A stretch of 64,000 nucleotides of DNA from Reichenbachiella sp. 5M10 (GTDB taxonomy: Bacteria > Bacteroidota > Bacteroidia > Cytophagales > Cyclobacteriaceae). Position 1 is the first letter of the stretch, and each line of letters begins with the position of its first letter. Of this stretch, positions 35,793-44,847 are shown piece after piece. A program made the position numbers and the translations under genes. The notes under the pieces were generated by a model. That model had not been told where the DNA came from, did no database searches, and saw nothing but the letters and a program-made list of their open reading frames with translations. The stretch is from the NCBI RefSeq assembly GCF_002742335.1, contig NZ_MDGR01000007.1, positions 1,058,501 to 1,122,500 on the forward strand, given 5' to 3'.

Positions 35793-36392
35793 ATGGAAAC
35801 TGAAAAGGAGAAATACATTTTGGCACTGAAGGATGCGTTCAATAGCTATGCTAAATTATCAGAAAAATCATGGTCACTCATTCGAGAGATCATACGGTTT
35901 CAAGCTGTCAAAAAAGGTGAAACCATCCTAAGGGCTGGGCAAACGGCCAAAGACATCCACTTTATCTGCAGGGGCATCTTACGAACTTTTGCCGCAGATG
36001 GCCAAGGTAATATTTACACCAAAAACATCTTTCTAGAACATAGTTTTCCAGCTTCCAAGGTTTCGTTGCTGCTGCAGGCACCTTCCTATATCGCCATAGA
36101 TGCTTTGGAAGATTCTGTATTGATCAATTTTAACTTCATGGCTTATAAGCAATTGATGGACGAAAATGAAGATATTAAGAGCTTTTATATCGCTTATATA
36201 GAGCGGAATTGGATCATAGAGAAGGAGCAAAGAGAAATTTCCATCGTTATGGAAAATGCCAGTGAACGCTATTTGAAACTACTCGAGAAACACCCTCTGT
36301 TGGATAAGCGCATAGCACAGCATCATATCGCCTCTCATCTGGGGATCACTCCCACACAACTAAGTAGAATCAGAAAAGCGCTAAAAAAGTAG
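35793..36392 (+). CDS. Crp/Fnr-family regulator
   Basis: 199 residues: a cyclic-nucleotide-binding-like beta barrel (VKKGETILRAGQTAKDIHFICRGILRTF) and a C-terminal HTH (IAQHHIASHLGITPTQLSRIRKAL). The nucleotide phosphate-binding RxS motif is not present, so it is probably not a cAMP receptor. This is the common short Bacteroidota group, often adjacent to the transporters or enzymes they regulate; here a YdcZ-type transporter and a GNAT protein follow on the same strand. Confidence 0.88.
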   Translation: METEKEKYILALKDAFNSYAKLSEKSWSLIREIIRFQAVKKGETILRAGQTAKDIHFICRGILRTFAADGQGNIYTKNIFLEHSFPASKVSLLLQAPSYIAIDALEDSVLINFNFMAYKQLMDENEDIKSFYIAYIERNWIIEKEQREISIVMENASERYLKLLEKHPLLDKRIAQHHIASHLGITPTQLSRIRKALKK

Positions 36393-36445
36393 TCGCATCA
36401 ACCTATGTAAATGCAATCGACGATTGGATCATGCATCATTGTGGT

Positions 36446-36895
36446 ATGAATCAATACATACTCTATCTACTCGCACTCGTCGGAGGGATTTTCTTGGCTG
36501 CCCAGGGTGGTCTCAATGCCCACCTAGGCGTATGGCTTAGACACCCACTGTTGGCATCCGTAGTGGCCTTTGTCAGCAGCAGTGTTTTTGCCGTGCTCAT
36601 GACACTCGTAGGGGTCAAGACATATCCTACCATCGATCAGTTGAAAGAAGTACCCATTTATTTATGGTTTGCAGGAGGGTTTTGTAGTGTAGTAGGCATC
36701 AGCTTGTACTATTATACGATCCCTAAATTAGGTGTGTCGACGATGATATCCTTTGGGCTGTGTGGACAGTTGATCTTTGCAGTCATCGCAGGGCATTTTG
36801 GCTGGCTTAGCCTACCCATAGAGCCGATATCTATGAAAAGGATCGCAGGTTTGCTTGCGATGATGGGAGGGATTTTTTTGATCAATTGGACATGA
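36446..36895 (+). CDS. DMT-family (YdcZ/DUF606) membrane protein
   Basis: 149 residues from ATG 36446 (ATG 36431 also in frame). Five hydrophobic segments: YILYLLALVGGIFLAAQGGLNAHLG, LLASVVAFVSSSVFAVLM, PIYLWFAGGFCSVVGISLYYY, TMISFGLCGQLIFAVIAG, AGLLAMMGGIFLINW. This is the single-repeat half-size EamA relative in which two subunits would pair. Substrate unknown. Its TGA overlaps the next ATG (ATGA), coupling it to the acetyltransferase. Confidence 0.88.
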   Translation: MNQYILYLLALVGGIFLAAQGGLNAHLGVWLRHPLLASVVAFVSSSVFAVLMTLVGVKTYPTIDQLKEVPIYLWFAGGFCSVVGISLYYYTIPKLGVSTMISFGLCGQLIFAVIAGHFGWLSLPIEPISMKRIAGLLAMMGGIFLINWT

Positions 36896-37635
36896 ATAGT
36901 ATGGCTAAAACAACTGCTCAAAATATACTTAACCTGACTTCTTTATGGGAAGAGGCGGGACACTTCAAAGAAAGTTTTGTTTCTTCGTCAGGGTACAGTC
37001 ATGTGGCATGTGACGATTTGTTTTGGCCCAATCGACTGTGGTTTCGTGATGATTTGGATCAAGAAACACTGAAACGAGCCAAGGAAAGTGTTTTCGCTGA
37101 ATCCCCTAATCTCATCGTACCCTATTGGGATATTTATGGCAGTGATTCGGAGCAAATGCTGGCGCAAAATGGGTTTGTCAAACTCTTTGAACAAACAGGG
37201 ATGTTACTGAAACTGGATGAGATCTATGAAGAACAAGTAGATGTGAAAATTGCGCAGGTTTCGACGAGGGAGGAGGCGATCACATGGGGCAAGCTGTTTG
37301 TTGCTGCTTTTGGGTATGAAATTCACCCTGACTTAGTGATGCATACGCATTCAAAGATTCACTACTACGTGGCATACTATCGAAATCAGGCCATTGGCAC
37401 AGCGATTACTTATCAGACAGGAGATGTGACGGGAATCCATGCCATGGGGATAGCACCGGTAGGACGTAGAAAAGGACTCGCAAACCAACTGATGAAACGA
37501 CTGCTTTGCATTGCTACACAAAATGGCAGTCAGTACGTCACACTGCAAGCCTCTGAGATGGGCAGAGGCCTATACCTCAGTCTAGGGTTCGAAGAACAGT
37601 TCAAACTAAAGAATTACCAATTGGCCATCAAATAG
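36892..37635 (+). CDS. GNAT-family N-acetyltransferase
   Basis: 247 residues from ATG 36892 (overlapping the transporter stop; an in-frame TTG lies at 36886). The C-terminal GNAT fold has the acetyl-CoA motif MGIAPVGRRKGLANQLM and the end strand YLSLGFEEQFKLKNY; the N-terminal half looks like a degenerate second GNAT unit (PNLIVPYWDIYGSDSEQMLAQNGFVKL). Substrate unknown. Co-transcribed with the YdcZ-type gene and possibly the Crp-like regulator, suggesting acetylation-linked detoxification or export. Confidence 0.85.
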   Translation: MNSMAKTTAQNILNLTSLWEEAGHFKESFVSSSGYSHVACDDLFWPNRLWFRDDLDQETLKRAKESVFAESPNLIVPYWDIYGSDSEQMLAQNGFVKLFEQTGMLLKLDEIYEEQVDVKIAQVSTREEAITWGKLFVAAFGYEIHPDLVMHTHSKIHYYVAYYRNQAIGTAITYQTGDVTGIHAMGIAPVGRRKGLANQLMKRLLCIATQNGSQYVTLQASEMGRGLYLSLGFEEQFKLKNYQLAIK

Positions 37636-37672
37636 ATGACGGGGACCTTTCTACAGGCTGTAGGGGTATATT

Positions 37673-37702
37673 TGACGTCATGGATTGCTTCCCATGACGT
37701 CA
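37673..37702. repeat. Perfect 11-bp inverted repeat
   Basis: TGACGTCATGG-attgcttc-CCATGACGTCA. No T-tract follows on either side, so it is not an ordinary terminator. It starts 38 bp after the GNAT stop codon. Confidence 0.75.
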
Positions 37703-37930
37703 GGAGCAAACCCCAAGGTGCTGTAAATTTCAGTTTCATACACTTTATAACTGCTTTGTATACAAGATTCCCAGTCCTAATATCAGATGATGTGAGATTA
37801 TTCCAATGGTCGCTTTCGGTGCTAACCGCCATTTCAATTGGAATTCTTTCGGCAATTTTTTTCGCTGTAATTGTCGGGACATATTTTTCTTCGTTCAAAT
37901 CAACCCAAATGCAAAAGGGCTCCCGCTCGT

Positions 37931-37980
37931 AGAGACTAGACTGGCAGGCAGTAAGAGCCAGTCAGTCTAGTCTCTTATTT
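37931..37980. terminator. Hairpin between convergent units
   Basis: AGAGACTAGACTG (37931-37943) and CAGTCTAGTCTCT (37963-37975) form a 13-bp stem with a 19-base loop, followed by TATTTCTT. Probably terminates the + unit; the esterase gene ends at 38024 on the other strand. Confidence 0.7.
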
Positions 37981-38023
37981 CTTGATTTGTGGCTCTTGCC
38001 TCTCGGTTCTCAAAAGCTTCACG

Positions 38024-40690
38024 CTACTTCTTCTGTTGTTTGAGAATGTGCTTTGCAGCATCTTCTAGAGTGGTGATCCATAGGTCGTCTTTATTGGCCT
38101 GGAGGTACTCTAGGAACTCCTTATGATCAGCTAGTGCAGCATTGAGCGAATGCTCTCCACCGACCCCATGAAAGAGGAGGATGAGCATGGCATTTTCTTT
38201 CTTGGCTTGCTCCGCCCAGGCAATCATATCTGATGCAGGGGTATCGACGATGGAGTTGCAGCGGAGGTCAGTCATGTCTAGGGTGCCGAGGTGGTTGAGC
38301 CCAGACTGGACACCACGTAGCGCCACGAACTTTCCTTCTATTTCCTTCACAAATGAACCTTCACCTGTCTCCTTGTCACCGCAAGTGTACGCATAGGTGC
38401 GTTTTGACTTCCCATCTAACGTCTGGAGCATGAGGTTGGTCATGTCGATCTCCCGCACCATCTGAGGCACGGAGTAGTTTCTGAGGTCATTGTCATCGGA
38501 TACCCACGCGCGTCCGTCTCCACCGAGGCAAGGGTGGTAGAGGGTGTGGTTGCCCAGTTCGTGTCCGTTTTGCGCAGCTTTCTTCCATTCGTAGGTTCTG
38601 TACTTGAAGCCAGGCGCATCAGCAGAGATGTAGAAGGTAGCTTTGAGCCCCAGCGAATCCAGTACGGGTAGGGCATTGTCGAGGTGGACGTTGAGTGCAT
38701 CGTCGTAGGTCAGTACGACGGTGGCTTTCTTGCCAAACCATAGCGCATCGGTCAGTTGGGTCTGGAAGGGGGAGGCAGGTAGCCCTTCTTGGTTGTAGAA
38801 GTTGACGTCCATAGGGTTGTCCTGCCACGCATAGCGGACATAGATGGGCTGATTGATCTCATCGCTAGACAGGACGATCTGATTGTTTTCTATTTTGGCA
38901 TCCGCCCAAACATAGTTTTGATCAACCCCCGCCAGTGCAAACCACCTCAGCGCTTCGCCATCCTGAGAGATCAATCCACTGCCGACATGATCAAAGGAAA
39001 GCGTCACCTGACTGCCCTCTACTGACGCAGACCGAAACATCGGTCCTGAGTAGACGACTTTTTTGTCATCATAAGCTAGTGCTTTGGCAGCTAGTGCGAG
39101 ACGGTCTCCGACCGGTTTCTTGTTGTCTGGATGTACGTCGTTCCATTCGCCTAAGCCTAGCGTGACAGCCATGGCGGTATTGGGTACATCGAGAGCCAGT
39201 CGCTGTGCTTCTCTTAGTTCAGCCCAGTTGCTCTCGGTAGGGAGGTAGTCTACATCCATGTAATCGGGGAGCTGTGCATAGAGGAAGGGCAGGTTGCTGT
39301 CGTTCCATTTGGTTCTCCAATCTTGGATCAGCGTCTCCATGAGTTTTTCGTAGGCTTGGGGATTGCCGCCATTGCTTTCTCCTTGGTACCAGACGATTCC
39401 CTTGATAGGGCTCTGGGTGAAGGGAACCACCATGCCATTGTAGAGAGCAGTGGGCTGGTGCTGTGCGGATACCCCAGAGGGCTGAGGAGCTTTTGGACGA
39501 AACACCTGACTGACTTTGTACTGCCATGTGCCTTTGAGGTCTAGGGTGTCGTTTTCGGTAGCGAGGTAGTAGGGCTTGTCAGGTACGAAACCGCCTTTGC
39601 CACCATAGTTCACGACTCGGATCGTGATGAGGTTTTTGCCCGTTTTTAGTAGTCCCACAGGAATATCGTAGATGCGTTGAGGGTATTTGTAGGTCTTGCC
39701 ACCTACTTGGGTACCATTGATGTAGATCTGATCCGCATCGATGATTCTGCCCATGAATATTTTGGTCGCTACGCCTGTCATCGAGGCAGGGATATCGATC
39801 TCTCGACGGTACCATACCGCACCGTCTAGGTTGCGGATGCCTTGGTCTTCCCAGTAGCCGGGGATGTTGATGTTGTGCCAATGGGTGGGCTTGTAGCTAA
39901 GGTCATACCATGGTGTAGAGGCGGTGAGCCCATCGTCCTGTGGTTGTGGAGGGGCAGCTGCTCGGTATTTTTGTGCGATACGATTTTTCTGATTGACGTA
40001 GGCTGTGTCTTTGTTTTGGGTGAGCGTCTTGGTGATGGAGGGGAAGGGCTCGAATCCCTCTTCGCTGATCCATGCCTCAATCGGAGTACCGCCCACACTG
40101 GCGTTGATCAGACCGATAGGTACTTGGTACTGATCGTAAAGGTTCTTGGCAAAGAAGTAGGCCACCACAGAGAATTTCAATACATTTTCGGGATTGGCTT
40201 CTTTCCATTCTCCTTGTGGAATATCCGTCGCTGTTCCCTGCAACTGAGGGTTGGTAGGGACGAGGAATTGACGGATTTCGGGGTAGTTAGCTTCCGCGAT
40301 CTCCTGTCGGTATCGTTGCTGATGTACGCCGAGGTAGTGCACCATGTTGGATTGTCCTGCACACATCCATACATCTCCTACGAGGAGGTTGGAGAGTGTG
40401 ATGGAGTCGTCTTTTCCTTGGATTTGCATGGTGTAGGGACCACCTGCTTTGGTTGCGCGCATCGTGACGGACCATTCTCCTGTAGCACTGGTGGTAGTGG
40501 TATATTTCTTACCCTTGAACCGGACGGTGATGTCTTCGCTAGGGTCTGCCCATCCCCAGATTTTGAGGGGCGTATCGCGCTGGAGTACCATGCCATTGCT
40601 CACGAGTTTGGGTAGACGGATCTCCGCTTGGGATACCCCAAATAGTATAAATAGTAATAGGAGACTTAGAATAAAATGCTTTTTCATCAT
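38024..40690 (-). CDS. Two-module esterase: SGNH acetylesterase fused to CE4-like deacetylase
   Basis: 888 residues. Signal peptide MMKKHFILSLLLLFILFGVSQA. Module 1 is a sialate-O-acetylesterase-like SGNH hydrolase: catalytic Ser114 in CAGQSNM, GIVWYQGESNG, and the Asp-x-x-His block NDVHPDNK; a GH2-type jelly-roll insert lies inside it (about 270-385, HWHNINIPGYWEDQGI...GAVWYRREIDIP). Module 2 (from about 650) is a NodB/CE4-like polysaccharide deacetylase: TYDDA with Asp663/Asp664, metal-binding NHTLYH with His715 and His719, and LLFHGVG near the end. Predicted to remove acetyl groups from xylan at two chemically different positions. It lies 20 bp after the GH2 gene and shares its promoter. 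Confidence 0.9.
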   Translation of the reverse strand: MMKKHFILSLLLLFILFGVSQAEIRLPKLVSNGMVLQRDTPLKIWGWADPSEDITVRFKGKKYTTTTSATGEWSVTMRATKAGGPYTMQIQGKDDSITLSNLLVGDVWMCAGQSNMVHYLGVHQQRYRQEIAEANYPEIRQFLVPTNPQLQGTATDIPQGEWKEANPENVLKFSVVAYFFAKNLYDQYQVPIGLINASVGGTPIEAWISEEGFEPFPSITKTLTQNKDTAYVNQKNRIAQKYRAAAPPQPQDDGLTASTPWYDLSYKPTHWHNINIPGYWEDQGIRNLDGAVWYRREIDIPASMTGVATKIFMGRIIDADQIYINGTQVGGKTYKYPQRIYDIPVGLLKTGKNLITIRVVNYGGKGGFVPDKPYYLATENDTLDLKGTWQYKVSQVFRPKAPQPSGVSAQHQPTALYNGMVVPFTQSPIKGIVWYQGESNGGNPQAYEKLMETLIQDWRTKWNDSNLPFLYAQLPDYMDVDYLPTESNWAELREAQRLALDVPNTAMAVTLGLGEWNDVHPDNKKPVGDRLALAAKALAYDDKKVVYSGPMFRSASVEGSQVTLSFDHVGSGLISQDGEALRWFALAGVDQNYVWADAKIENNQIVLSSDEINQPIYVRYAWQDNPMDVNFYNQEGLPASPFQTQLTDALWFGKKATVVLTYDDALNVHLDNALPVLDSLGLKATFYISADAPGFKYRTYEWKKAAQNGHELGNHTLYHPCLGGDGRAWVSDDNDLRNYSVPQMVREIDMTNLMLQTLDGKSKRTYAYTCGDKETGEGSFVKEIEGKFVALRGVQSGLNHLGTLDMTDLRCNSIVDTPASDMIAWAEQAKKENAMLILLFHGVGGEHSLNAALADHKEFLEYLQANKDDLWITTLEDAAKHILKQQKK

Positions 40691-40710
40691 GATGCTTTTG
40701 AAATTGATAA

Positions 40711-43452
40711 TTATTGAATGACTTCAATCGTGACCTCTGCGTTTTTCAAACCAGAAGATACTGCTTTGATCGTAATCGTCCCAGCTTGCCCTTTGTTGGG
40801 TTTTACAATTGCTAGTGCTACTCCGTTGAAGGCTTTGCGTTCTAGGGATGGGAAAGCTACCAAGCTCGTCGGGTCGCCGTTGTCCGTGGCGATTATCTCT
40901 CCAGGTCCCTCTATAGAGAAGGTGATGTCGTTCATGGCATTGGGGACTGTGAGCCCGTTTTGGTCGGTGACCGCTACTGTGACAAACGCCAAGTCTTTGC
41001 CATCGCCTAGGATGCTTTGTCTGTCTGTTGTGAGCGTCAGTTGAGTAGGTGAGTCTGTGGTTTTGATCGTCTCTTCAGCCCATTCTTTCCCATCCCTGTA
41101 GGCGATGACTTTGAGTTCGCCTGGCTCGTAGAGGACATCATCCCAGCGCAGACGGTATTCGTATGCTCCTTTCTTTTTGCGTCCGAGAGATTCTCCGTTG
41201 AGGAAGAGCTCTGCTTCGTCTCCCGAAGTAAAGACATGCACGGGAGTGATTTTGCCCAAGCGATTTGACCAGTTCCAGTGGGGTAGGATGTGCGCCATCG
41301 GTAGCTCGGGTCTCCATCGAGACTGGTAGAGGTAGAACCGGTCTTTTTTGAATCCTGCGAGATCGATCAGTCCAAAATACGAGCTACGTGAGAGGTAGTA
41401 GGGTGTAGGTTCTCCCAGATAGTCCCATCCGCTCCAGACGAATCCACCTGCCACATAGGGGTGCTGGTCGATAGTAGCAAACACCTTATCCGCCGATGAA
41501 CCAAAGTCTGCCGTGTACAGCTCATACGAACTAACATAGCCAGTTTTGGGGTCACCACCTAGACCGTCGCTGATAGGGGCGCTGACACCTTCATTGACAG
41601 GGAACAGGTAGGTGCCACGGCTACTGAGTGCAGCGGCGTTTTCGCTGCTGATGATGATTTTGTCTGGGAAGGCTTGGTGAAAGCGAGGGTAAAGCGGCGA
41701 AGTGTTGATGCCTTTGAGGTGGGCATAGGCTGGGGCATTTCGGATGCCTTCACCTTGGTAGTTGAGGTTGAGGACTTCCATAGTTTCTGGCAGTGGCATG
41801 CCAGGCTTGGCATAGTTCATCGATGCGGAAGTAGGGCGTGTGGGGTCTTCCTCATTGACGATTTCTCGTAAGCGCAGGGCAATTTTTGCCCCTTCTTCTC
41901 CTGTGTATTGCTCACCGACTTCATTGCCCGTACTCCATAGGATGATAGAGGGGTGGTTGCGGTCACGTCGCACCAGTGCGCGGAGGTCTTGCTCGTGCCA
42001 TTCTGGGAAGATCAAGTGAAAATCATGCGGGGTCTTTTTTCGCGCCCAGCAATCGTACATCTCGTCGATGACCAAGAAACCCATGCGATCGGTCATCTCC
42101 AGTAGTTCGGGAGCAGGAGGATTGTGCGCCATACGAATGGCATTGCAGCCTAGTTCTTTGAGCATTTCGAGCTGTCGCTCTGCCGCACGGGCATTGAAAG
42201 CCGCTCCCAAAGCTCCAAGGTCGTGGTGTTGGTTCACACCTTTGAGGTAGACTTTTTCGCCATTGACGAAGAAGCCCTTGTCTGCATCGTAGGAAATGGC
42301 CCGTATCCCAAATGGCGTGCGGTACTCATCGATGGTTTGTCCCTCGCTGGTGAGGGTAGTGATCGCTACGTATCGGTTGGGGGATTGGGTAGGTGGTGGT
42401 CCCCATAGTCGAGGGTTGTCGAGCGTCAGTGTCGATTGGATCGTACTGCTGTTTTGAGCAGTCATGCTGATTGTTTTTTTGGCGAATGCCGCGACAGTTT
42501 TGTCTCCAATCGACCCATCTTCGTTGAGTACAAAGATGTCTGTTTGAATAGCTATGTTTTGGTTTTCATTCCCATCATGGTCAATCGTCACGTCTAGGAG
42601 AATGGTCGCTTGGGATGCAGATAAGTCTTTGGTTCGGATGCTTGTACCCCACTGTGCGATGTGGATAGGTTCTGTTTTGACGAGCCATACATTGCGGTAG
42701 ATGCCACCACCGGGATACCACCGTGAGGAGTGTGCGGGGTTGTCGATGCGTATCGCGAGTTGGTTCGGTCCGCCGTAGTGGAGGTAGGGAGTCAAGTCCA
42801 GTCTCCATGAGGAGTACCCATAGGGCCAGCCACCTGCCAGTTGGCCGTTGATCCAGACCATAGCGTAGGACATGGCACCATCTATATCCAAGAAGATGGA
42901 TTTGCCTTGGTCGGCAGTAGAGATGTCGAGGGTTCGGCGGTACCATGCTACGCCTGGACTAGGGAGTCGTCCCATGCCACCACCTACGGGAGTGTCCCAT
43001 CCTGCGTAGAAGGGCTCTTCGATGGCCCAGTCATGAGGTAGCTCCACAGCTTGCCAATTTTGATCGTCAAAGTCACTTTGAACGAAGGGAAAGTCTTTGC
43101 CGGGATTGCCTTTTGGTCTGGTGTAGTGTTTCGTGGGGTCTTTGATGAAGCGATTGCCTGTTGGCATGATCCACGCTTTGAGCGTTTCTTGGGTGGCTTC
43201 TACCTCGACGGCTTCTGTTGGTTTAGAGTCAGCCTGTTTGTCGTCGTTGGTGTCAGTGATCTCAGGGCGTACATCGTAGATGAGATTATCCGTCTTCTCT
43301 ATGTTTTCATATTTGTAGAATCGCCAATTGTCATTGATGGAGATTCGCTCTCGTGGTGGAGACTGAGGGGAGGATTGGCAGCTCCAGAGTGATGTGGTCA
43401 CGAGGGATACCAATACGGGGTACAAATAGAGATACTGTCGCGTTGTCTTCAT
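40711..43452 (-). CDS. GH2-family glycoside hydrolase, lipoprotein
   Basis: 913 residues from ATG 43452 (two more from 43458). Signal MKTTRQYLYLYPVLVSLVTTSLWSC is a lipobox. Jelly-roll N domain (PHDWAIEEPF...AWYRRTL...DGAMSYAMVWINGQLAGGWPYGYSSW), immunoglobulin-like domain, barrel with acid/base Glu511 (WSTGNEVGEQ) and probable nucleophile Glu604 (IISSENAAA), then C-terminal DUF4982-like and Big domains (KGAYEYRLRWDDVLYEPGELKVIAYRDG). GH2 members act as beta-galactosidases, beta-glucuronidases and others. An insert of about 60 residues near the N terminus (DTNDDKQADSKPTEAVEVEATQ) is unusual. The substrate in this xylan locus is not clear. Confidence 0.88.
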   Translation of the reverse strand: MKTTRQYLYLYPVLVSLVTTSLWSCQSSPQSPPRERISINDNWRFYKYENIEKTDNLIYDVRPEITDTNDDKQADSKPTEAVEVEATQETLKAWIMPTGNRFIKDPTKHYTRPKGNPGKDFPFVQSDFDDQNWQAVELPHDWAIEEPFYAGWDTPVGGGMGRLPSPGVAWYRRTLDISTADQGKSIFLDIDGAMSYAMVWINGQLAGGWPYGYSSWRLDLTPYLHYGGPNQLAIRIDNPAHSSRWYPGGGIYRNVWLVKTEPIHIAQWGTSIRTKDLSASQATILLDVTIDHDGNENQNIAIQTDIFVLNEDGSIGDKTVAAFAKKTISMTAQNSSTIQSTLTLDNPRLWGPPPTQSPNRYVAITTLTSEGQTIDEYRTPFGIRAISYDADKGFFVNGEKVYLKGVNQHHDLGALGAAFNARAAERQLEMLKELGCNAIRMAHNPPAPELLEMTDRMGFLVIDEMYDCWARKKTPHDFHLIFPEWHEQDLRALVRRDRNHPSIILWSTGNEVGEQYTGEEGAKIALRLREIVNEEDPTRPTSASMNYAKPGMPLPETMEVLNLNYQGEGIRNAPAYAHLKGINTSPLYPRFHQAFPDKIIISSENAAALSSRGTYLFPVNEGVSAPISDGLGGDPKTGYVSSYELYTADFGSSADKVFATIDQHPYVAGGFVWSGWDYLGEPTPYYLSRSSYFGLIDLAGFKKDRFYLYQSRWRPELPMAHILPHWNWSNRLGKITPVHVFTSGDEAELFLNGESLGRKKKGAYEYRLRWDDVLYEPGELKVIAYRDGKEWAEETIKTTDSPTQLTLTTDRQSILGDGKDLAFVTVAVTDQNGLTVPNAMNDITFSIEGPGEIIATDNGDPTSLVAFPSLERKAFNGVALAIVKPNKGQAGTITIKAVSSGLKNAEVTIEVIQ

Positions 43453-43515
43453 AGTCATGAAAGTGATGAATTTGTTTGGATCGAACTCACCTAGAGAGCT
43501 TGTCGTTTACTGAAA

Positions 43516-43525
43516 CAATCGATTG
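43516..43525 (-). promoter_or_regulatory. LacI-type operator upstream of GH2-esterase
   Basis: CAATCGATTG, 64 bp before the GH2 start. Its 19-base context (43513-43531) is the exact reverse complement of that at the GH115 operator. No good TAnnTTTG box is found at standard spacing downstream. Confidence 0.72.
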
Positions 43526-43823
43526 CGTAAATATATTGGTTTTTGAAAGATGTCATAAGACTTGGCCTGAAACTTTGCGTGGTAAGGCAGTGGAAGATAG
43601 GAAAGTGGAGGTGGTTTTAAAGCGTGGTTTGGATTGCTTGGGGACTTGTTGGGGGCCGAAGAGTAGGTATGTATCTGCTGTGCACGGAGTGCTTGGGGAC
43701 CAAAATTCTGGTTGATCAGCCCCCTTTCATTGCATGTTAGTTCTCAGTTTTAGAGTTGTCATGGGTTAGTTTTGTAGGATGACCCAGGTATTGATTTTTC
43801 GAACAGCTACTTTCTAATAAGTA
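43526..43823. other. Intergenic, no gene seen
   Basis: About 300 bp between the GH2 operator and the broken sensor gene. Short open frames present lack signal, domain or start context. Confidence 0.5.
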
Positions 43824-44684
43824 ATGAAGACTAGATTAATTTTATTTATTCTCCTGTGTAGCTGTGCTTCTGTGCAGTCGCAAAACTTATTCACGCAACA
43901 TAAATTTCATAGGTTAGACGAGTCACAGGATCTCACTAACAGGTACTCACAATAGTGGCGTCAATGTTTCTAACTCCGAGGGGGAAGAGGTGCGCTATTT
44001 GACCCATAGCCAATTCAATAACCAAACGCTGAGTTATGAAAATATCTGGAGACTGGCTCCATCCAGTGATGGGGAGTATTGGGTAGGTCCAGATGGAAAG
44101 GGACTGAACACACTCAATCCAAAGATCGGATAAGTCTCCGTCAGGTTTCAAGAGCAATTGGCCATTAGAGCCATATTGTCGCTATTGGAGGATGATCAAT
44201 CTAGACTGTGGGCGGGTACCTATGAGGATGGGTTGTACATGATCGATCTCAAGTCCAATCAGGTTCAGAGCTATCGGAAAGGTGGAGCTATGTCTGAATT
44301 GCTAGTGGATGATATTCGGGTGATTCATCAGATTGACAATGGAGACCCTCATAGGTACCAATTATGGTGGTCTGTATTGGTTTGATGAGCACAGCGAGAG
44401 TGTTTTGCTTGTCGAGGGATCATCTTGGCTGGACGTTAGGAGTATCGAGCGTGTGATGGGGGGCTTTTGGCAGTGGGTTGATGAGAGACGCACTCTTAGG
44501 GGATGTTTGGCGGATAGAAGAGATCAAAGGAGAGGGCATTGACGAGCGTTTGGTCGTCAGTGATATTTGTGTATTGGACAACAACCTGTGGCTTGCTACC
44601 ATAGAAAACAGTAAAGGCGAATGTAGTTGTAGTGGCCTTTTTAAGGGAGGAAACAAACCTGACAGTTTTGGATATAGAGAATGA
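43824..44684 (+). pseudogene. Broken propeller-type sensor (hybrid two-component/SusR-like) remnant
   Basis: A gene start with a good signal peptide (MKTRLILFILLCSCASVQSQ) and ...FHRLDESQDLTNRYSQ ends in a TAG at 43953. A shifted frame continues with NSGVNVSN...ENIWRLAPSSDGEYWVGPDGKGLNTLNPKIG then TAA (44130-44132). The same frame goes on with ILSLLEDDQSRLWAGTYEDGLYMIDLKS, then shifts again (TLIGTNYGGLYWFDEHSES) and again (VLDNNLWLATIENSKG). These [LW]-W-x-G-T blocks are beta-propeller repeats of the periplasmic sensors of hybrid two-component regulators. At least two frameshifts and an in-frame stop; no transmembrane, kinase or HTH part remains. It is likely the ruined regulator of the neighbouring polysaccharide locus. 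Confidence 0.78.
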
Positions 44685-44717
44685 ATAGTCCGCAATTGTA
44701 TTGCGGACTATTTTTTT
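44684..44717 (+). terminator. Rho-independent terminator
   Basis: AATAGTCCGCAAT-tgt-ATTGCGGACTATT then a T-run, directly at the end of the broken sensor gene. It may be the original terminator of that gene. Confidence 0.9.
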
Positions 44718-44847
44718 GTGGTATTTTGAATATTTTCTAATAGGTGATTGCGTTGGCATTGTTATCGAATGGTTCGATAGGATAAGTTTCCGCATCACTT
44801 GCGTTGCTGGCTTGACTAGCTTCGACTGTATCTATAGCTGAATCATA

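Larger units (their letters stand above)
37636..38023. other. Stretch of about 390 bp without a convincing gene
   Basis: Both strands have overlapping open frames (+ 37636-37932, - 37614-37898), neither with a recognised domain. The plus frame has one hydrophobic segment near its end. It also contains the perfect inverted repeat at 37673-37702 and the terminator at 37931-37975. I could not decide if either frame is translated. Confidence 0.5.

Noticed and set aside
36414-36426. CAATCG-a-CGATTG before the YdcZ-type gene, considered as a fourth LacI-type operator
   Set aside because: It has an extra central base compared with CAATCGATTG, and its neighbouring genes are unrelated to xylan; probably chance.
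39842-40615. 257-codon frame opposite the esterase gene
   Set aside because: Antisense shadow of a gene with clear SGNH motifs; composition is not protein-like.
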